A stretch of 27,584 nucleotides of DNA from Leclercia adecarboxylata (GTDB lineage: Bacteria > Pseudomonadota > Gammaproteobacteria > Enterobacterales > Enterobacteriaceae), in the NCBI GenBank assembly GCA_002360945.1, contig DERO01000044.1, positions 1-27,584 on the forward strand, read 5' to 3'. Position 1 is the first letter of the stretch, and each line of letters starts with the position of its first letter. Below are positions 1 to 9,521 of the stretch, one piece after another. The notes beneath the pieces were generated by a model. The model was not told where the DNA came from, ran no database searches, and was given only the letters and a program-made list of their open reading frames with translations. Both the position numbers and the translations under genes were made by a program.

Positions 1-53
1 GGTTTTTTGCCGTCTGCGTGATAAAGCAGGACCATCCAGCCCGGCAATTCCAG

Positions 54-82
54 CCGACAAAGATCCCCCAATGGGGTAAACT
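54..82 (+). promoter_or_regulatory. Putative murB promoter
   Basis: A -35-like CCGACA (54-59) and a -10-like TAAACT (77-82) lie 17 bases apart, about 30 bases before the murB start codon. The block from TAAACT through TTTTTGCATC resembles the E. coli murB upstream region as I remember it. The T-run at 3-8 could be the tail of a terminator lying outside the window; in E. coli the gene upstream of murB is a 5S rRNA. Confidence 0.5.
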
Positions 83-111
83 ATCCCGGTTTTTGCATCT
101 GGATAGCGTCT

Positions 112-1140
112 ATGAATCACTCCCTTAAGCCCTGGAATACCTTCGGTATTGACCGAAATGCTCGGCAGATCGTGCGAGCCGACGATGCGCAGCAACTGCT
201 GGCCGCATGGAATCATGCAACGCAACACCACCAACCGGTTCTTATTCTGGGCGAGGGCAGTAACGTTCTCTTTCTGGAAGACTTTTCCGGCACGGTGATC
301 GTTAACCGCATCCGTGGGATTGCGGTTGAGGAGACGCATGAATGCTGGCGTCTGCATGTGGGTGCCGGAGAAAACTGGCACGATCTGGTGCAATTCACCC
401 TTGAACACAACATGCCAGGGCTGGAAAACCTTGCCCTGATCCCTGGCTGCGCCGGTTCATCCCCTATTCAGAACATCGGTGCCTACGGCATCGAGCTCAA
501 ACATGTCTGTGACTATGTTGATTGTATCGAGCTGGCGACCGGTGAAGCGCGTCGTTTACAGGCCGATGAATGCCGTTTCGGCTACCGCGACAGCATTTTC
601 AAACATGAATATCAGGACAAATATGTCATCGTCGCGGTCGGTCTGCGCCTGACCAAAAACTGGCAGCCGGTCCTCTCCTATGGGGATTTAACCCGTCTGG
701 ATCCCGCGACGGTAACCGCGAAAGAGATTTTTGCGGCAGTGTGCCAGATGCGAATGAGCAAATTGCCCGATCCGAAAGTGAACGGTAATGCCGGGAGTTT
801 CTTTAAAAATCCGGTGATCTCCACCGAACACGCACAGAACCTGCTTGCTGAATGGCCTAACGCGCCGCACTATCCGCAGACGGATGGCAGCGTGAAGCTG
901 GCCGCTGGCTGGCTGATCGATCAGTGTCAGCTAAAAGGTATCACCTGCGGTGGCGCAGCGGTACATCGCCAGCAGGCCCTGGTGCTGATCAACGAAAACA
1001 ATGCGACCAGCGATGACGTTGTGCAACTGGCCCATCAGGTGCGTCAGCGCGTGGGTGAGAAGTTTAACGTCTGGCTGGAGCCAGAAGTGCGCTTTATCGG
1101 ACACCACGGTGAAGTGAACGCGGTGGAGACCATTGCATGA
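112..1140 (+). CDS. murB: UDP-N-acetylenolpyruvoylglucosamine reductase MurB
   Basis: MurB reduces UDP-GlcNAc-enolpyruvate to UDP-MurNAc with NADPH and bound FAD, the second committed step of cytoplasmic peptidoglycan precursor synthesis. The 342-residue product has the same length as the E. coli enzyme. It carries an FAD-binding GEGSN segment (48-52), the [16 protein letters not shown] loop (111-126), FGYRDS with Tyr158 and Arg159, and GNAGSFF with the catalytic Ser229. The C-terminal LEPEVRF supplies the catalytic glutamate. The start is the ATG that opens the conserved [13 protein letters not shown]. The stop codon overlaps the birA start (ATGA), so the two genes are co-transcribed and probably translationally coupled, as in E. 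coli. All key residues are present. Confidence 0.98.
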   Translation: MNHSLKPWNTFGIDRNARQIVRADDAQQLLAAWNHATQHHQPVLILGEGSNVLFLEDFSGTVIVNRIRGIAVEETHECWRLHVGAGENWHDLVQFTLEHNMPGLENLALIPGCAGSSPIQNIGAYGIELKHVCDYVDCIELATGEARRLQADECRFGYRDSIFKHEYQDKYVIVAVGLRLTKNWQPVLSYGDLTRLDPATVTAKEIFAAVCQMRMSKLPDPKVNGNAGSFFKNPVISTEHAQNLLAEWPNAPHYPQTDGSVKLAAGWLIDQCQLKGITCGGAAVHRQQALVLINENNATSDDVVQLAHQVRQRVGEKFNVWLEPEVRFIGHHGEVNAVETIA

Positions 1141-2099
1141 AAGACCATACCGTCCCCCTGAAACTGATCGCCACTCTGGCCGACGGCGATTTTCATTCCG
1201 GTGAACAGCTTGGTGAACAGCTGGGAATGAGCCGCGCCGCCATTAACAAACATATTCAGACCCTGCGCGACTGGGGCGTGGATGTCTTTACCGTGCCGGG
1301 CAAAGGCTACAGCCTGCCGGAGCCGGTTCAGCTGTTGAACGAAGCCTTTATCCACAGTCAGATTACCGACAACAGCGTCGCCGTTCTGCCGGTGATTGAT
1401 TCCACCAACCAGTATCTGCTCGACAGGCTCAACGAACTGAAGTCTGGCGACAGCTGTGTGGCAGAGTATCAGCAGGCCGGTCGCGGTCGCCGGGGACGTA
1501 AATGGTTTTCGCCTTTCGGCGCTAACCTGTATCTGTCCATGTACTGGCGTCTGGAGCAGGGGCCCGCTGCCGCCATCGGTCTTAGTCTGGTGATTGGTAT
1601 TGTGCTGGCCGAGGTGCTGCAAGCCCTCGGTGCCGACGACGTTCGGGTGAAGTGGCCAAACGATCTCTATCTTAAGGATCGTAAACTGGCCGGTATCCTG
1701 GTTGAACTCACGGGTAAAACCGGCGATGCGGCACAGATTGTGATGGGGGCCGGGATCAACCTGGTGATGCGTAACGTGCAGGCGGATGATATCAATCAGG
1801 GCTGGATCAACCTGCAGGAAGCGGGGATCGCCATCGATCGTAACGTCCTTGCGGTACAGGTCATCAATGAGCTGCGCCATTCGCTAAAAATCTTCGAGCA
1901 GGAGGGTTTAGCGCCGTTCCTGCCTCGCTGGGAGAAGCTGGATAATTTTGTTCACCGTCCGGTGAAGCTTATTATTGGTGATAAAGAGATCTACGGCACC
2001 TCGCGCGGTATTAACGAACAGGGCGCGCTGCTGCTGGATCAGGATGGTGTGATTAAGCCCTGGGTTGGCGGTGAGATTTCTCTGCGCAGCGCCGAATAA
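1137..2099 (+). CDS. birA: Bifunctional biotin-[acetyl-CoA-carboxylase] ligase / biotin operon repressor BirA
   Basis: BirA makes biotinyl-5'-AMP, attaches biotin to the AccB subunit of acetyl-CoA carboxylase, and represses the bio operon when AccB is saturated. The 320 residues compare with 321 in E. coli. An N-terminal winged helix-turn-helix (about 20-60, with [14 protein letters not shown]) is followed by the biotin/AMP-binding [12 protein letters not shown] segment, KWPNDLYL, the [11 protein letters not shown] strand and the C-terminal SH3-like domain ending [10 protein letters not shown]. The start lies inside the murB stop codon (ATGA). In E. coli birA converges on coaA; here the next gene is pdeK in the same orientation, which marks a break in ancestral gene order just downstream. 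Confidence 0.98.
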   Translation: MKDHTVPLKLIATLADGDFHSGEQLGEQLGMSRAAINKHIQTLRDWGVDVFTVPGKGYSLPEPVQLLNEAFIHSQITDNSVAVLPVIDSTNQYLLDRLNELKSGDSCVAEYQQAGRGRRGRKWFSPFGANLYLSMYWRLEQGPAAAIGLSLVIGIVLAEVLQALGADDVRVKWPNDLYLKDRKLAGILVELTGKTGDAAQIVMGAGINLVMRNVQADDINQGWINLQEAGIAIDRNVLAVQVINELRHSLKIFEQEGLAPFLPRWEKLDNFVHRPVKLIIGDKEIYGTSRGINEQGALLLDQDGVIKPWVGGEISLRSAE

Positions 2100-2124
2100 A
2101 AGGCCGGGAGCCGCTAGCTCCCGG
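2097..2124 (-). terminator. Hairpin with T-run on the minus strand, after birA
   Basis: A perfect 8-bp stem CCGGGAGC/GCTCCCGG (2104-2111 with 2117-2124, loop CGCTA) is followed on the minus strand by CCTTTTATT. On the plus strand no T-run follows. It would therefore stop a leftward gene better than it stops birA, although no leftward gene lies to its right here. It may be the leftover terminator of a former convergent neighbour (coaA in E. coli). Confidence 0.55.
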
Positions 2125-2194
2125 TCAGTCATACAGCCGCTTAGCCCGTGTGCGAAGCGGCAACCAGAATAATCCCTAAACGGTTGGTTACACT

Positions 2195-2223
2195 CTCTTA
2201 AACACATCACGATAAGGTATACT
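2195..2223 (+). promoter_or_regulatory. Possible pdeK promoter
   Basis: A good -10 hexamer TATACT (2218-2223) is preceded, 17 bases upstream, by a poor -35 (CTCTTA). It lies about 60 bases before the pdeK start. It is the best promoter candidate in the birA-pdeK gap and would let pdeK be expressed independently of birA. Confidence 0.35.
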
Positions 2224-2281
2224 CTGAAAGCAGCAGGGTAACAGTTGATTAACCTGCGTTTCGCGTTTCTGGAGATTCATT

Positions 2282-4288
2282 TTGCGTGTCAGCCGCTCTT
2301 TAACTATCAAACAAATGGCGATGGTGACTGCCGTCACTATGGTGTTTGTTTTTGTCTTTTGCGTCATTTTGCTGTTTCATGCCATTCAGCAGAATCGCTA
2401 CAACACGGCTTCGCAACTCGAAAGTATCGCCCGCTCAATCCGGGAGCCTCTTTCTGCCGCCATTCTTAAGGGCGACATTCCCCAGGCGGAATCCATTATT
2501 AAGAGCATCAGGCCGGCAGGCGTCGTCAGCCAGGCGGACGTAGTACTGCCCAATCAGTTTCAGGCCCTGCGCATGAACTTCATCCCTGAGCGTCCGGTGC
2601 CGGTGATGGTCAAGCGCATGTTTGAGCTGCCGGTACAGATCTCCCTGCCGGTCTATTCTCTGCAGCGGCCGGCGAACCCGCAGCCGCTGGCCTATCTGGT
2701 GCTGCAATCGGACTCCTGGCGGATGTACAAATTCGTCATCAGCTGGGTCTCGACGTTGGTAACCACTTACTTATTATTGACGCTGATGCTGACCGTGGCG
2801 CTGACCTGGTGCATCAACCGGCTGATCGTCCATCCGCTGCGCCGGATTGCCCGTGAGCTGGATGCCCTCTCGCCGCAGCAACAGAGCGGGCATCAGCTCC
2901 CTGTGCCGCGCCTGCACCATGATGATGAGATCGGCATGCTGGTCCGCAGCTACAACCTCAACCAGCAGCGCATAATGCGCCAGAATGAAGAGCTTAACCA
3001 TAATGCTACCCGCTTCGCGGTTTCGGATCTGCCCAATAAGGCGTTTCTGATGGCGTTGCTGGAGCAGGCGGTGAAACGCCAGCAGACCACCGCCCTGATG
3101 GTCGTGGCCTGCGAGACCTTGCAGGACACCGCTGGCGTATTAAAAGAGAGTCAGCGGGAAATGGTACTGCTGACGCTGGTCGAAAAGCTGAAATCCGTAC
3201 TGGCACCGCGAATGGTACTGACGCAGGTGAGTGCCTATGACTTTGTCATTATCGCCAATGGCGTCAAGGAGCCGTGGCACGCCATTACGCTGGGTCAGCA
3301 AGTGCTCACTGTTATAAATGAACGGCTGCCGGTACAGGGGATCCAGCTGCGCCCGAGCGCCAGCATCGGCATCGCCATGTTTAACGACAACCTGACCGCC
3401 GAGCAGCTCTTCCGTCGGGCGTTTTCCGCTGCCTTTACTGCCCGACAGAAGGGAAAGAACCAGATCCAGTTCTTCGAGCCCGAGCAGATGGAGAAGGCGC
3501 AGCAGCGGCTGTCTGAAGAGAACGATATCCTGACCGCGCTGGACCATAACCACTTCGCTATCTGGCTGCAGCCGCAGGTGGATCTGCATACCGGCAAGGT
3601 CAGGAGTGCCGAAGCGCTGCTGCGGATGCGCCAGGCCGATGGCAACTGGGAGCTCCCGGAAGGCCTGATTGACCGCATTGAGAACTGTGGTCTGATGGTG
3701 ACCGTGGGTCAGTGGGTGCTGGAAGAGTCCTGCCGCTTGCTGTCAGCCTGGCAGTCGCGGGGGATGATGATGCCCTTGTCGGTTAACCTGTCGGCGCTAC
3801 AGTTGATGCACCCGAACATGGTGCCGGAGCTGCTGGCGCTTATTAGTCGCTACCGCATCCAGCCTGATACCCTCATTCTGGAAGTCACCGAGAGCCGCCG
3901 GATCGACGATCCTAACGAAGCCGTGGCGATACTCCGCCCGCTGCGTAATGCCGGGTTGCGCATTGCGCTGGATGATTTCGGGATGGGGTATGCCGGGCTG
4001 CGTCAACTGCAGCATATGAAGACCCTGCCGGTAGACGTGCTGAAAATCGACAAGGCTTTTGTCGAGGGCCTGCCTGACGACAGCAGCATGGTGGAGGCGA
4101 TTATCCAGATGGCGCACAGCCTGAAGCTGGAAATCATCGCCGAGGGTGTCGAAACCGAAGCTCAGCGGAGATGGCTGGCTGAGGCCGGGGTGGAGTGCGG
4201 ACAAGGTTTTCTGTTTGCCAGAGCCGTTCCACAGGATATTTTTGAAAGTCGTTATCTTCACCAGACTGACAATCACACTGTTGAATGA
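2282..4288 (+). CDS. pdeK: Membrane-anchored GGDEF/EAL protein, probable cyclic-di-GMP phosphodiesterase PdeK (YhjK)
   Basis: Predicted inner-membrane enzyme that hydrolyses c-di-GMP. Of 668 residues, TM1 is at about 11-33, a periplasmic sensor at 34-150, TM2 at 153-175 and a HAMP-like linker at 176-229. A degenerate GGDEF domain follows (about 245-400), with AYDF at 318-321 where the active-site loop should be. The EAL domain (about 415-650) keeps E444-A-L, Asn502, E534, D564-D565-F-G, Lys588 and E621-G-V-E-T. The catalytic set looks intact, while the cyclase site is lost. The start is a TTG: GGAG at 2271-2274 sits 7 bases upstream, and the resulting [15 protein letters not shown] matches E. 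coli YhjK. In E. coli it follows the bcs cellulose operon; that operon is absent here and birA lies upstream. Confidence 0.94.
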   Translation: MRVSRSLTIKQMAMVTAVTMVFVFVFCVILLFHAIQQNRYNTASQLESIARSIREPLSAAILKGDIPQAESIIKSIRPAGVVSQADVVLPNQFQALRMNFIPERPVPVMVKRMFELPVQISLPVYSLQRPANPQPLAYLVLQSDSWRMYKFVISWVSTLVTTYLLLTLMLTVALTWCINRLIVHPLRRIARELDALSPQQQSGHQLPVPRLHHDDEIGMLVRSYNLNQQRIMRQNEELNHNATRFAVSDLPNKAFLMALLEQAVKRQQTTALMVVACETLQDTAGVLKESQREMVLLTLVEKLKSVLAPRMVLTQVSAYDFVIIANGVKEPWHAITLGQQVLTVINERLPVQGIQLRPSASIGIAMFNDNLTAEQLFRRAFSAAFTARQKGKNQIQFFEPEQMEKAQQRLSEENDILTALDHNHFAIWLQPQVDLHTGKVRSAEALLRMRQADGNWELPEGLIDRIENCGLMVTVGQWVLEESCRLLSAWQSRGMMMPLSVNLSALQLMHPNMVPELLALISRYRIQPDTLILEVTESRRIDDPNEAVAILRPLRNAGLRIALDDFGMGYAGLRQLQHMKTLPVDVLKIDKAFVEGLPDDSSMVEAIIQMAHSLKLEIIAEGVETEAQRRWLAEAGVECGQGFLFARAVPQDIFESRYLHQTDNHTVE

Positions 4289-4294
4289 AATGTT

Positions 4295-4314
4295 GCTGGC
4301 TTGTGCGAGCCAGC
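4295..4314. other. Hairpin directly after pdeK
   Basis: Perfect 7-bp inverted repeat GCTGGCT/AGCCAGC with a 6-base loop (TGTGCG), beginning 6 bases after the pdeK stop codon. There is no following T-run, so it may stabilise the mRNA 3' end rather than terminate. Confidence 0.45.
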
Positions 4315-4357
4315 TCAAACTTCTTAACATTTCCGTTTCAAATTCAGCCTGAGTTCC

Positions 4358-4386
4358 TATTTGTCCTGATTATTGGATGCTATTTT
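4358..4386 (+). promoter_or_regulatory. Possible extended -10 promoter for dctA
   Basis: TGCTATTTT (4378-4386) fits the extended -10 pattern TGnTATnnT. The matching -35 position (4358-4363, TATTTG) is poor, as expected for an extended -10 promoter. Transcription would start close to 4393, at the foot of the hairpin described next. Confidence 0.35.
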
Positions 4387-4390
4387 AAAG

Positions 4391-5733
<1,343 letters not shown>

Positions 5734-5746
5734 AATCTTCTCTCTG

Positions 5747-5774
5747 GCCCGCATTCCCTTGTCGGGGTGCGGGC
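5747..5774 (+). terminator. Hairpin after dctA
   Basis: GCCCGCA (5747-5753) pairs with TGCGGGC (5768-5774), and an inner CCC/GGG pairing shortens the loop. It begins 13 bases after the dctA stop. The following sequence (TCCTGCGC) has no T-run, so termination strength is uncertain. Confidence 0.45.
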
Positions 5775-5799
5775 TCCTGCGCATAATGGCCCCTAAAGA

Positions 5800-5818
5800 C
5801 TTGTCATAATCGGACAAG
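5800..5818. promoter_or_regulatory. Inverted repeat upstream of yhjJ
   Basis: CTTGTC (5800-5805) and GACAAG (5813-5818) form a perfect 6-bp inverted repeat with 7 bases between, the size and symmetry of an operator for a dimeric regulator. No regulator is identified. Confidence 0.3.
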
Positions 5819-5901
5819 ATTTATTTCGGGTATATTTCACTTCTTGCCGTGACGTTTCGCTTCACGCGCGGTCTAATCGGAGTGTTTTGAACATCATCTT
5901 T

Positions 5902-5928
5902 AGAGTGCGACAGGGCGTGTGGCACTCT
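5902..5928 (+). other. Stem-loop in the yhjJ leader
   Basis: AGAGTGC (5902-5908) and GCACTCT (5922-5928) form a perfect 7-bp stem followed by TT. It ends about 31 bases before the yhjJ start codon. It could be a weak terminator or a leader structure. Confidence 0.35.
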
Positions 5929-5959
5929 TTGTAACCAGGAATGTTGATCAGGGGTTCAC

Positions 5960-7387
5960 ATGCAGGGCACAAAAATTCGACTCTTAACCGGCGGTTTGCT
6001 CATGATGGCAGCAGCCAGTTATGTGCAGGCTGACGCGCTCCAGCCTGACCCGGCCTGGCAACAAGGTACGCTGGCGAACGGTTTTCAGTGGCAGGTTTTA
6101 GCCACACCGCAACGCCCCAGCGACCGCATCGAAATCCGCCTTTCCGTCAATACTGGCTCCCTGACCGAGAGTACGCAACAGAGCGGTTTCAGCCATTTTC
6201 TTCCCCGTCTGGCGCTGACCCAAAGCGGCAGCCTGCAGGCCGTGCAGGTCCGTTCACTGTGGCAACAGGGTATTGATCCTAAGCGCCCTCTGCCGCCTGC
6301 CGTGGTCTCCTATGACTACACCATGTTTAACCTCAGCCTGCCAAACAACCGTAACGATCTGCTCAAAGAGGCTTTGACCTGGCTGTCCGACACCGCCGGT
6401 AACGTCTCGATTACGCCTGACACCGTTAACTATGCCCTGAGCAACAGCGATATGGTGGCGACCTGGCCGGCGGATACCAAAGATGGCTGGTGGCGCTATC
6501 GCCTGAAAGGCTCTGCGCTGCTGGGGCACGATCCGGCGGAGCCGCTGAAGCAGCCGGTTGATATCGAGCAGGTGAAATCCTTCTACCAGACCTGGTATAC
6601 CCCGGACGCCATGACCCTGATTGTGGTCGGCAATATTGATAGCCGCTCGGTGATCGAACAGATTAGCAAAACCTTCGGCGAGTTGAAGGGCAAACGCAGC
6701 ACCCCTGCGCCGGTGCCAACCCTGTCGCCGCTGCGCGCAGAGCCGGTAAGCATTATGACCGATGCCGTGCGTCAGGACCGACTCTCTATTATGTGGGACA
6801 GCCCGTGGCAGCCGATTCGTGAATCAGCCGCGCTGCTGCGCTACTGGCGCGCCGACTTAGCCCGTGAGGCGCTGTTCTGGCATGTGCAGCAAACCCTGAG
6901 CAAGAACAACGCCAAAGACATTGGTCTGGGCTTTGATTGCCGGGTGCTGTTCCAGCGCGCCCAGTGCGCCATTAACGTGGAGTCGCCGGGCGACAAGCTA
7001 AACGCCAATATGGCGGTAGTTGCCAAAGAGCTGGCAAAGGTGCGTGAGAATGGCCTGAGCGAAGAGGAGTTCAACGCGCTGGTGGCGCAGAAAAACCTCG
7101 AGCTGCAAAAACTGTTTGCTACCTATGCCCGTACCGATACCGATATTCTGATCAGCCAGCGCATTCGCTCCCTGCAAAACCAGGTGGTGGATATCGCGCC
7201 GGAACAGTATCAGAAGCTGCGTCAGGATTTCCTTAATAGCCTGACCGCAGAGATGCTGAGCCAGGATCTGCGTCAGCAGCTTTCTCAGGATATGTCGCTT
7301 ATTCTGATGCAGCCGAAAGGCGAGCCGGAATACAACATGAAGGATCTGCAGGCGACGTGGGATGGGATTATGGCACCCGCGAAATAA
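5960..7387 (+). CDS. yhjJ: Periplasmic M16-like (pitrilysin-fold) protein YhjJ, catalytically degenerate
   Basis: A predicted periplasmic protein with the insulinase/pitrilysin fold. Residues 1-25 form a signal peptide (MQGTKIRLL, hydrophobic core, then VQADA). The N-terminal M16 half is recognisable, with WQQGTLANGFQWQV, RLSVNTGSLTES and later FYQTWYTPDAMTLIVVGNID. The zinc-binding HxxEH of active M16 proteases is not present: the corresponding segment reads QSGFSHFLPRLALTQSG. The protein is therefore probably non-proteolytic, as in E. coli YhjJ. It has 475 residues and ends at IMAPAK; my memory of the E. coli protein is 498 residues with an extra proline-rich tail, so the C-terminus is shorter here. 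A strong terminator follows. The physiological role is unknown. Confidence 0.9.
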   Translation: MQGTKIRLLTGGLLMMAAASYVQADALQPDPAWQQGTLANGFQWQVLATPQRPSDRIEIRLSVNTGSLTESTQQSGFSHFLPRLALTQSGSLQAVQVRSLWQQGIDPKRPLPPAVVSYDYTMFNLSLPNNRNDLLKEALTWLSDTAGNVSITPDTVNYALSNSDMVATWPADTKDGWWRYRLKGSALLGHDPAEPLKQPVDIEQVKSFYQTWYTPDAMTLIVVGNIDSRSVIEQISKTFGELKGKRSTPAPVPTLSPLRAEPVSIMTDAVRQDRLSIMWDSPWQPIRESAALLRYWRADLAREALFWHVQQTLSKNNAKDIGLGFDCRVLFQRAQCAINVESPGDKLNANMAVVAKELAKVRENGLSEEEFNALVAQKNLELQKLFATYARTDTDILISQRIRSLQNQVVDIAPEQYQKLRQDFLNSLTAEMLSQDLRQQLSQDMSLILMQPKGEPEYNMKDLQATWDGIMAPAK

Positions 7388-7391
7388 AAGC

Positions 7392-7417
7392 AAAAAGGCA
7401 ACGTAAGTTGCCTTTTT
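7392..7417 (+). terminator. Rho-independent terminator of yhjJ (bidirectional form)
   Basis: Perfect 11-bp stem AAAAAGGCAAC/GTTGCCTTTTT with loop GTAA, starting 4 bases after the yhjJ stop. The A-run and T-run on both flanks would let it work for kdgK transcripts from the other side too. Confidence 0.9.
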
Positions 7418-7427
7418 AGTGTTTGCT

Positions 7428-7461
7428 CCCTCTCCCTGTGGGAGAGGGCCGGGGTGAGGGC
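7428..7461. repeat. Intergenic palindromic repeat, CCCTCTCCC/GGGAGAGGG type, copy 1
   Basis: CCCTCTCCC TGT GGGAGAGGG followed by CCGGGGTGAGGGC. The same unit recurs at 11618-11638 (hairpin only) and 27445-27478 (whole unit). Each copy lies between convergent genes; this one is between yhjJ and kdgK. Confidence 0.8.
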
Positions 7462-7473
7462 ACCAGACCGCAG

Positions 7474-8403
7474 TTATTCAGGCATCGCCTCGCGCGGGAT
7501 AATCGCGCCACGATACTGGATCACCGTGCTGGCGGTCAGGTGGCCGCGCTGTGCTGCGGCTTCCGGCGTACCGCCGGTCAGACGCACCGCCAGATATCCG
7601 GCGCTGAAGGAGTCGCCAGCCGCAGTGGTATCAATCACTTTCTCTTTCGCCAGCTTCACCGCAGGCACCTCAACAATCGCTTCTCCGGCAATTGCTACCA
7701 GGCAGGAGTCTGCCCCACGCTTAATCACCACTTCGCTGACACCGGCGGCCTGAGTGCGGGCGATCACCTCATCAACCGGCTTTTCACCCCACAGGGCATC
7801 TTCGTCGTCGAGCGTCAGGAAGGCGATATCGGTGCACTCCAGCATGCGGGTATAGACCTGCTGCGTCTCTTCGCGGCTGGCCCACAGGCGTGGACGATAG
7901 TTGTTGTCGAAAATCACTTTTCCACCGTTGGCGCGGCATTCGCGCAGCAGGGAGAAGAGTTTTTCACGGCTGTCCGGGCTGAGGATCGCCAGGCTGATAC
8001 CGCTCAGATAGAGATAGTCAAAGTGGGCCAGCGTTTCGCAGATACGGGCCGCGCTGTCGCTCTCCAGCCAGAATTTGGCGGCCGCTTCGTTACGCCAGTA
8101 GTAGAAGGTGCGCTCGCCGGTGCTGTCGGTCTCGATGTAATAGAGGCCTGGAAGACGGTTTTCCATCCGCTGGGTCAGGGAGGTGTCGACGTTTTCACTC
8201 TGCCAGGCGTCCAGCATCTGCTGGCTGAAATTGTCCGTGCCCAGAGCCGTCACGTAGTTCACCGCCAGCGCGTCAGCATCTACCTGACGGGCAATATACA
8301 CCGAGGTGTTTAAGGTATCGCCACCAAAGCCACGGTTCACTTCCGCGCCTTTCTGGGACAGTTCGATCATACATTCGCCGATCACGGCAATTTTCCTGGA
8401 CAT
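7474..8403 (-). CDS. kdgK: 2-dehydro-3-deoxygluconokinase KdgK
   Basis: Cytoplasmic PfkB-family sugar kinase that phosphorylates 2-keto-3-deoxygluconate (KDG) to KDPG with ATP, feeding hexuronate and pectin breakdown into the Entner-Doudoroff aldolase step. The 309-residue form starting MSRKIAVIGECMIELS equals the E. coli length. The N-terminal GFGGDTLNTSVYIARQ (substrate side) and C-terminal DTTAAGDSFSAGYLA, with catalytic Asp264, are intact. Two in-frame ATGs six bases apart are possible; the second was chosen because it matches E. coli and has a better-spaced AGG. The gene is divergent from pdeH and convergent with yhjJ. I found no convincing KdgR operator in the upstream region. Confidence 0.95.
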   Translation of the reverse strand: MSRKIAVIGECMIELSQKGAEVNRGFGGDTLNTSVYIARQVDADALAVNYVTALGTDNFSQQMLDAWQSENVDTSLTQRMENRLPGLYYIETDSTGERTFYYWRNEAAAKFWLESDSAARICETLAHFDYLYLSGISLAILSPDSREKLFSLLRECRANGGKVIFDNNYRPRLWASREETQQVYTRMLECTDIAFLTLDDEDALWGEKPVDEVIARTQAAGVSEVVIKRGADSCLVAIAGEAIVEVPAVKLAKEKVIDTTAAGDSFSAGYLAVRLTGGTPEAAAQRGHLTASTVIQYRGAIIPREAMPE

Positions 8404-8557
8404 AGTCATGAACCTGAATAATTAAATTGAGGTTAGTTTGCTCTGGAGGCCGGGAGCGGTCAACTGTATTAAAACGACGTTCCATTATTTTTTTGAACCA
8501 GGACAAGTTTCGGGTAGGTTGCAGATCCCAGATTTTCATATTCGTCCCAACCGAACA

Positions 8558-8584
8558 TAAAGTTCTCTTACCTGGGGCCGATAA
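8558..8584 (+). promoter_or_regulatory. Sigma-28 (FliA) flagellar promoter of pdeH
   Basis: TAAAGTTC (8558-8565), an 11-base spacer, then GCCGATAA (8577-8584) match the enterobacterial FliA consensus TAAAGTTT-N11-GCCGATAA at 15 of 16 positions. It lies about 50 bases before the pdeH start. In E. coli pdeH (yhjH) is a class III flagellar gene. Confidence 0.9.
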
Positions 8585-8634
8585 TCCTTTGACCAGTCCC
8601 CACAGGCTCTTCCCCATTCAACAGGATATCTGAA

Positions 8635-9405
8635 ATGAAGTTAAGGCAGGACATCCAGCTGCTGAGCATCCCTGAGGCAAGTATTGAGAACTTGCAGGAA
8701 CATCGCTACTGGCTGCAATGTGAGCGTGCTTATACTTATCAGCCCATTTACCGCACCGACGGTAAACTGATGGCGATCGAGATCCTGACCGTCGTAACCC
8801 ATCCGTCAAACCCGGCACAGCGGATCGCCCCGGATCGCTATTTTGCGGAACTGCCGGTGCGCCACCGTCTGGATATCCTCGAAGAACAGCTCAGCATGCT
8901 GACGGCAAAGCAGGACTTCTTCGCCGAAAACAACATCCTGGCCTCGGTCAACGTCGATGGCCCAACCCTGCTGGCGGTGCGTCAGGATGAGAGCCTGCAG
9001 AAGCTGATCCAACGTCTGCCGTGGTTGCGCTTTGAGCTGGTGGAGCACGTTCGTCTGCCGCAGGACTCCTCTTTTGCCACCATGTGCGAATTTGGTCCCC
9101 TGTGGCTGGATGACTTTGGCACCGGCATGGCGAACTTCTCCGCCCTGAGCGAAGTGCGTTACGACTACATCAAAGTGGCGCGTGATCTGTTCATCATGCT
9201 GCGTCAGACCCCCGAAGGTCGCAACCTGTTCACCCTGTTGCTGCAGCTGATGAACCGCTACTGTCAGGGGGTCATCGTCGAAGGCGTTGAGACGCTGGAA
9301 GAGTGGCGCGATGTACAAAACTCGCCTGCCGCCGCCGCGCAGGGCTATTTTCTCTCCCGCCCGGTACCGATGGAGATGCTCGACAACGTTATCGTCACCC
9401 TGTAA
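8635..9405 (+). CDS. pdeH: Cyclic-di-GMP phosphodiesterase PdeH (YhjH)
   Basis: A soluble, single-domain EAL phosphodiesterase. In E. coli and Salmonella its activity keeps c-di-GMP low so that YcgR does not brake the flagellar motor, and it opposes curli and cellulose expression. The 256 residues consist almost wholly of the EAL domain. Visible are QPIYR (36-40), a variant catalytic motif E49-I-L, NVDGP, E(L/V)VEH, D159-D160-F-G, YDYIKVARDLF and VEGVET. The second position of EAL varies in this family (E. coli has ELL) without loss of the metal-binding Glu. The start ATG has AGGATA seven bases upstream. Expression is expected from the FliA promoter directly upstream, so the organism is probably flagellated. 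Confidence 0.95.
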   Translation: MKLRQDIQLLSIPEASIENLQEHRYWLQCERAYTYQPIYRTDGKLMAIEILTVVTHPSNPAQRIAPDRYFAELPVRHRLDILEEQLSMLTAKQDFFAENNILASVNVDGPTLLAVRQDESLQKLIQRLPWLRFELVEHVRLPQDSSFATMCEFGPLWLDDFGTGMANFSALSEVRYDYIKVARDLFIMLRQTPEGRNLFTLLLQLMNRYCQGVIVEGVETLEEWRDVQNSPAAAAQGYFLSRPVPMEMLDNVIVTL

Positions 9406-9422
9406 CCCCGGCTGCTTCCCAT

Positions 9423-9447
9423 AATAGCGCGTGGTTAACGCGTTATT
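9423..9447 (+). other. Stem-loop after pdeH
   Basis: AATAGCGCG (9423-9431) pairs with CGCGTTATT (9439-9447), with one G-T wobble and a 7-base loop, 17 bases after the pdeH stop. No T-run follows directly; a T-rich stretch comes about 20 bases later. Weak terminator or mRNA end structure. Confidence 0.35.
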
Positions 9448-9521
9448 ACCGGACGCTGCCGCTCCTTTTTTCCTCGTCTAAACTATATTCATGACTGGCA
9501 AGGTAAAAAAGGAATTATGGG

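Noticed and set aside
2125..2180. Possible remnant of a leftward gene (coaA or other) between birA and pdeK
   Set aside because: The minus-strand frame there is open for only 16 codons, and the translation does not match the CoaA C-terminus as I remember it.
4303..4319. Possible CRP site upstream of dctA (TGTGC-N6-GCTCA)
   Set aside because: Only about 7 of 10 core positions match, and the sequence is better explained as part of the hairpin after pdeK.
8404..8557. KdgR operator upstream of kdgK
   Set aside because: No TGAAA-N5-TTTCA palindrome of acceptable quality was found in the divergent region.
9303..9494. Small frame overlapping the 3' end of pdeH
   Set aside because: Overlaps the conserved EAL domain in another frame and has no ribosome binding site.
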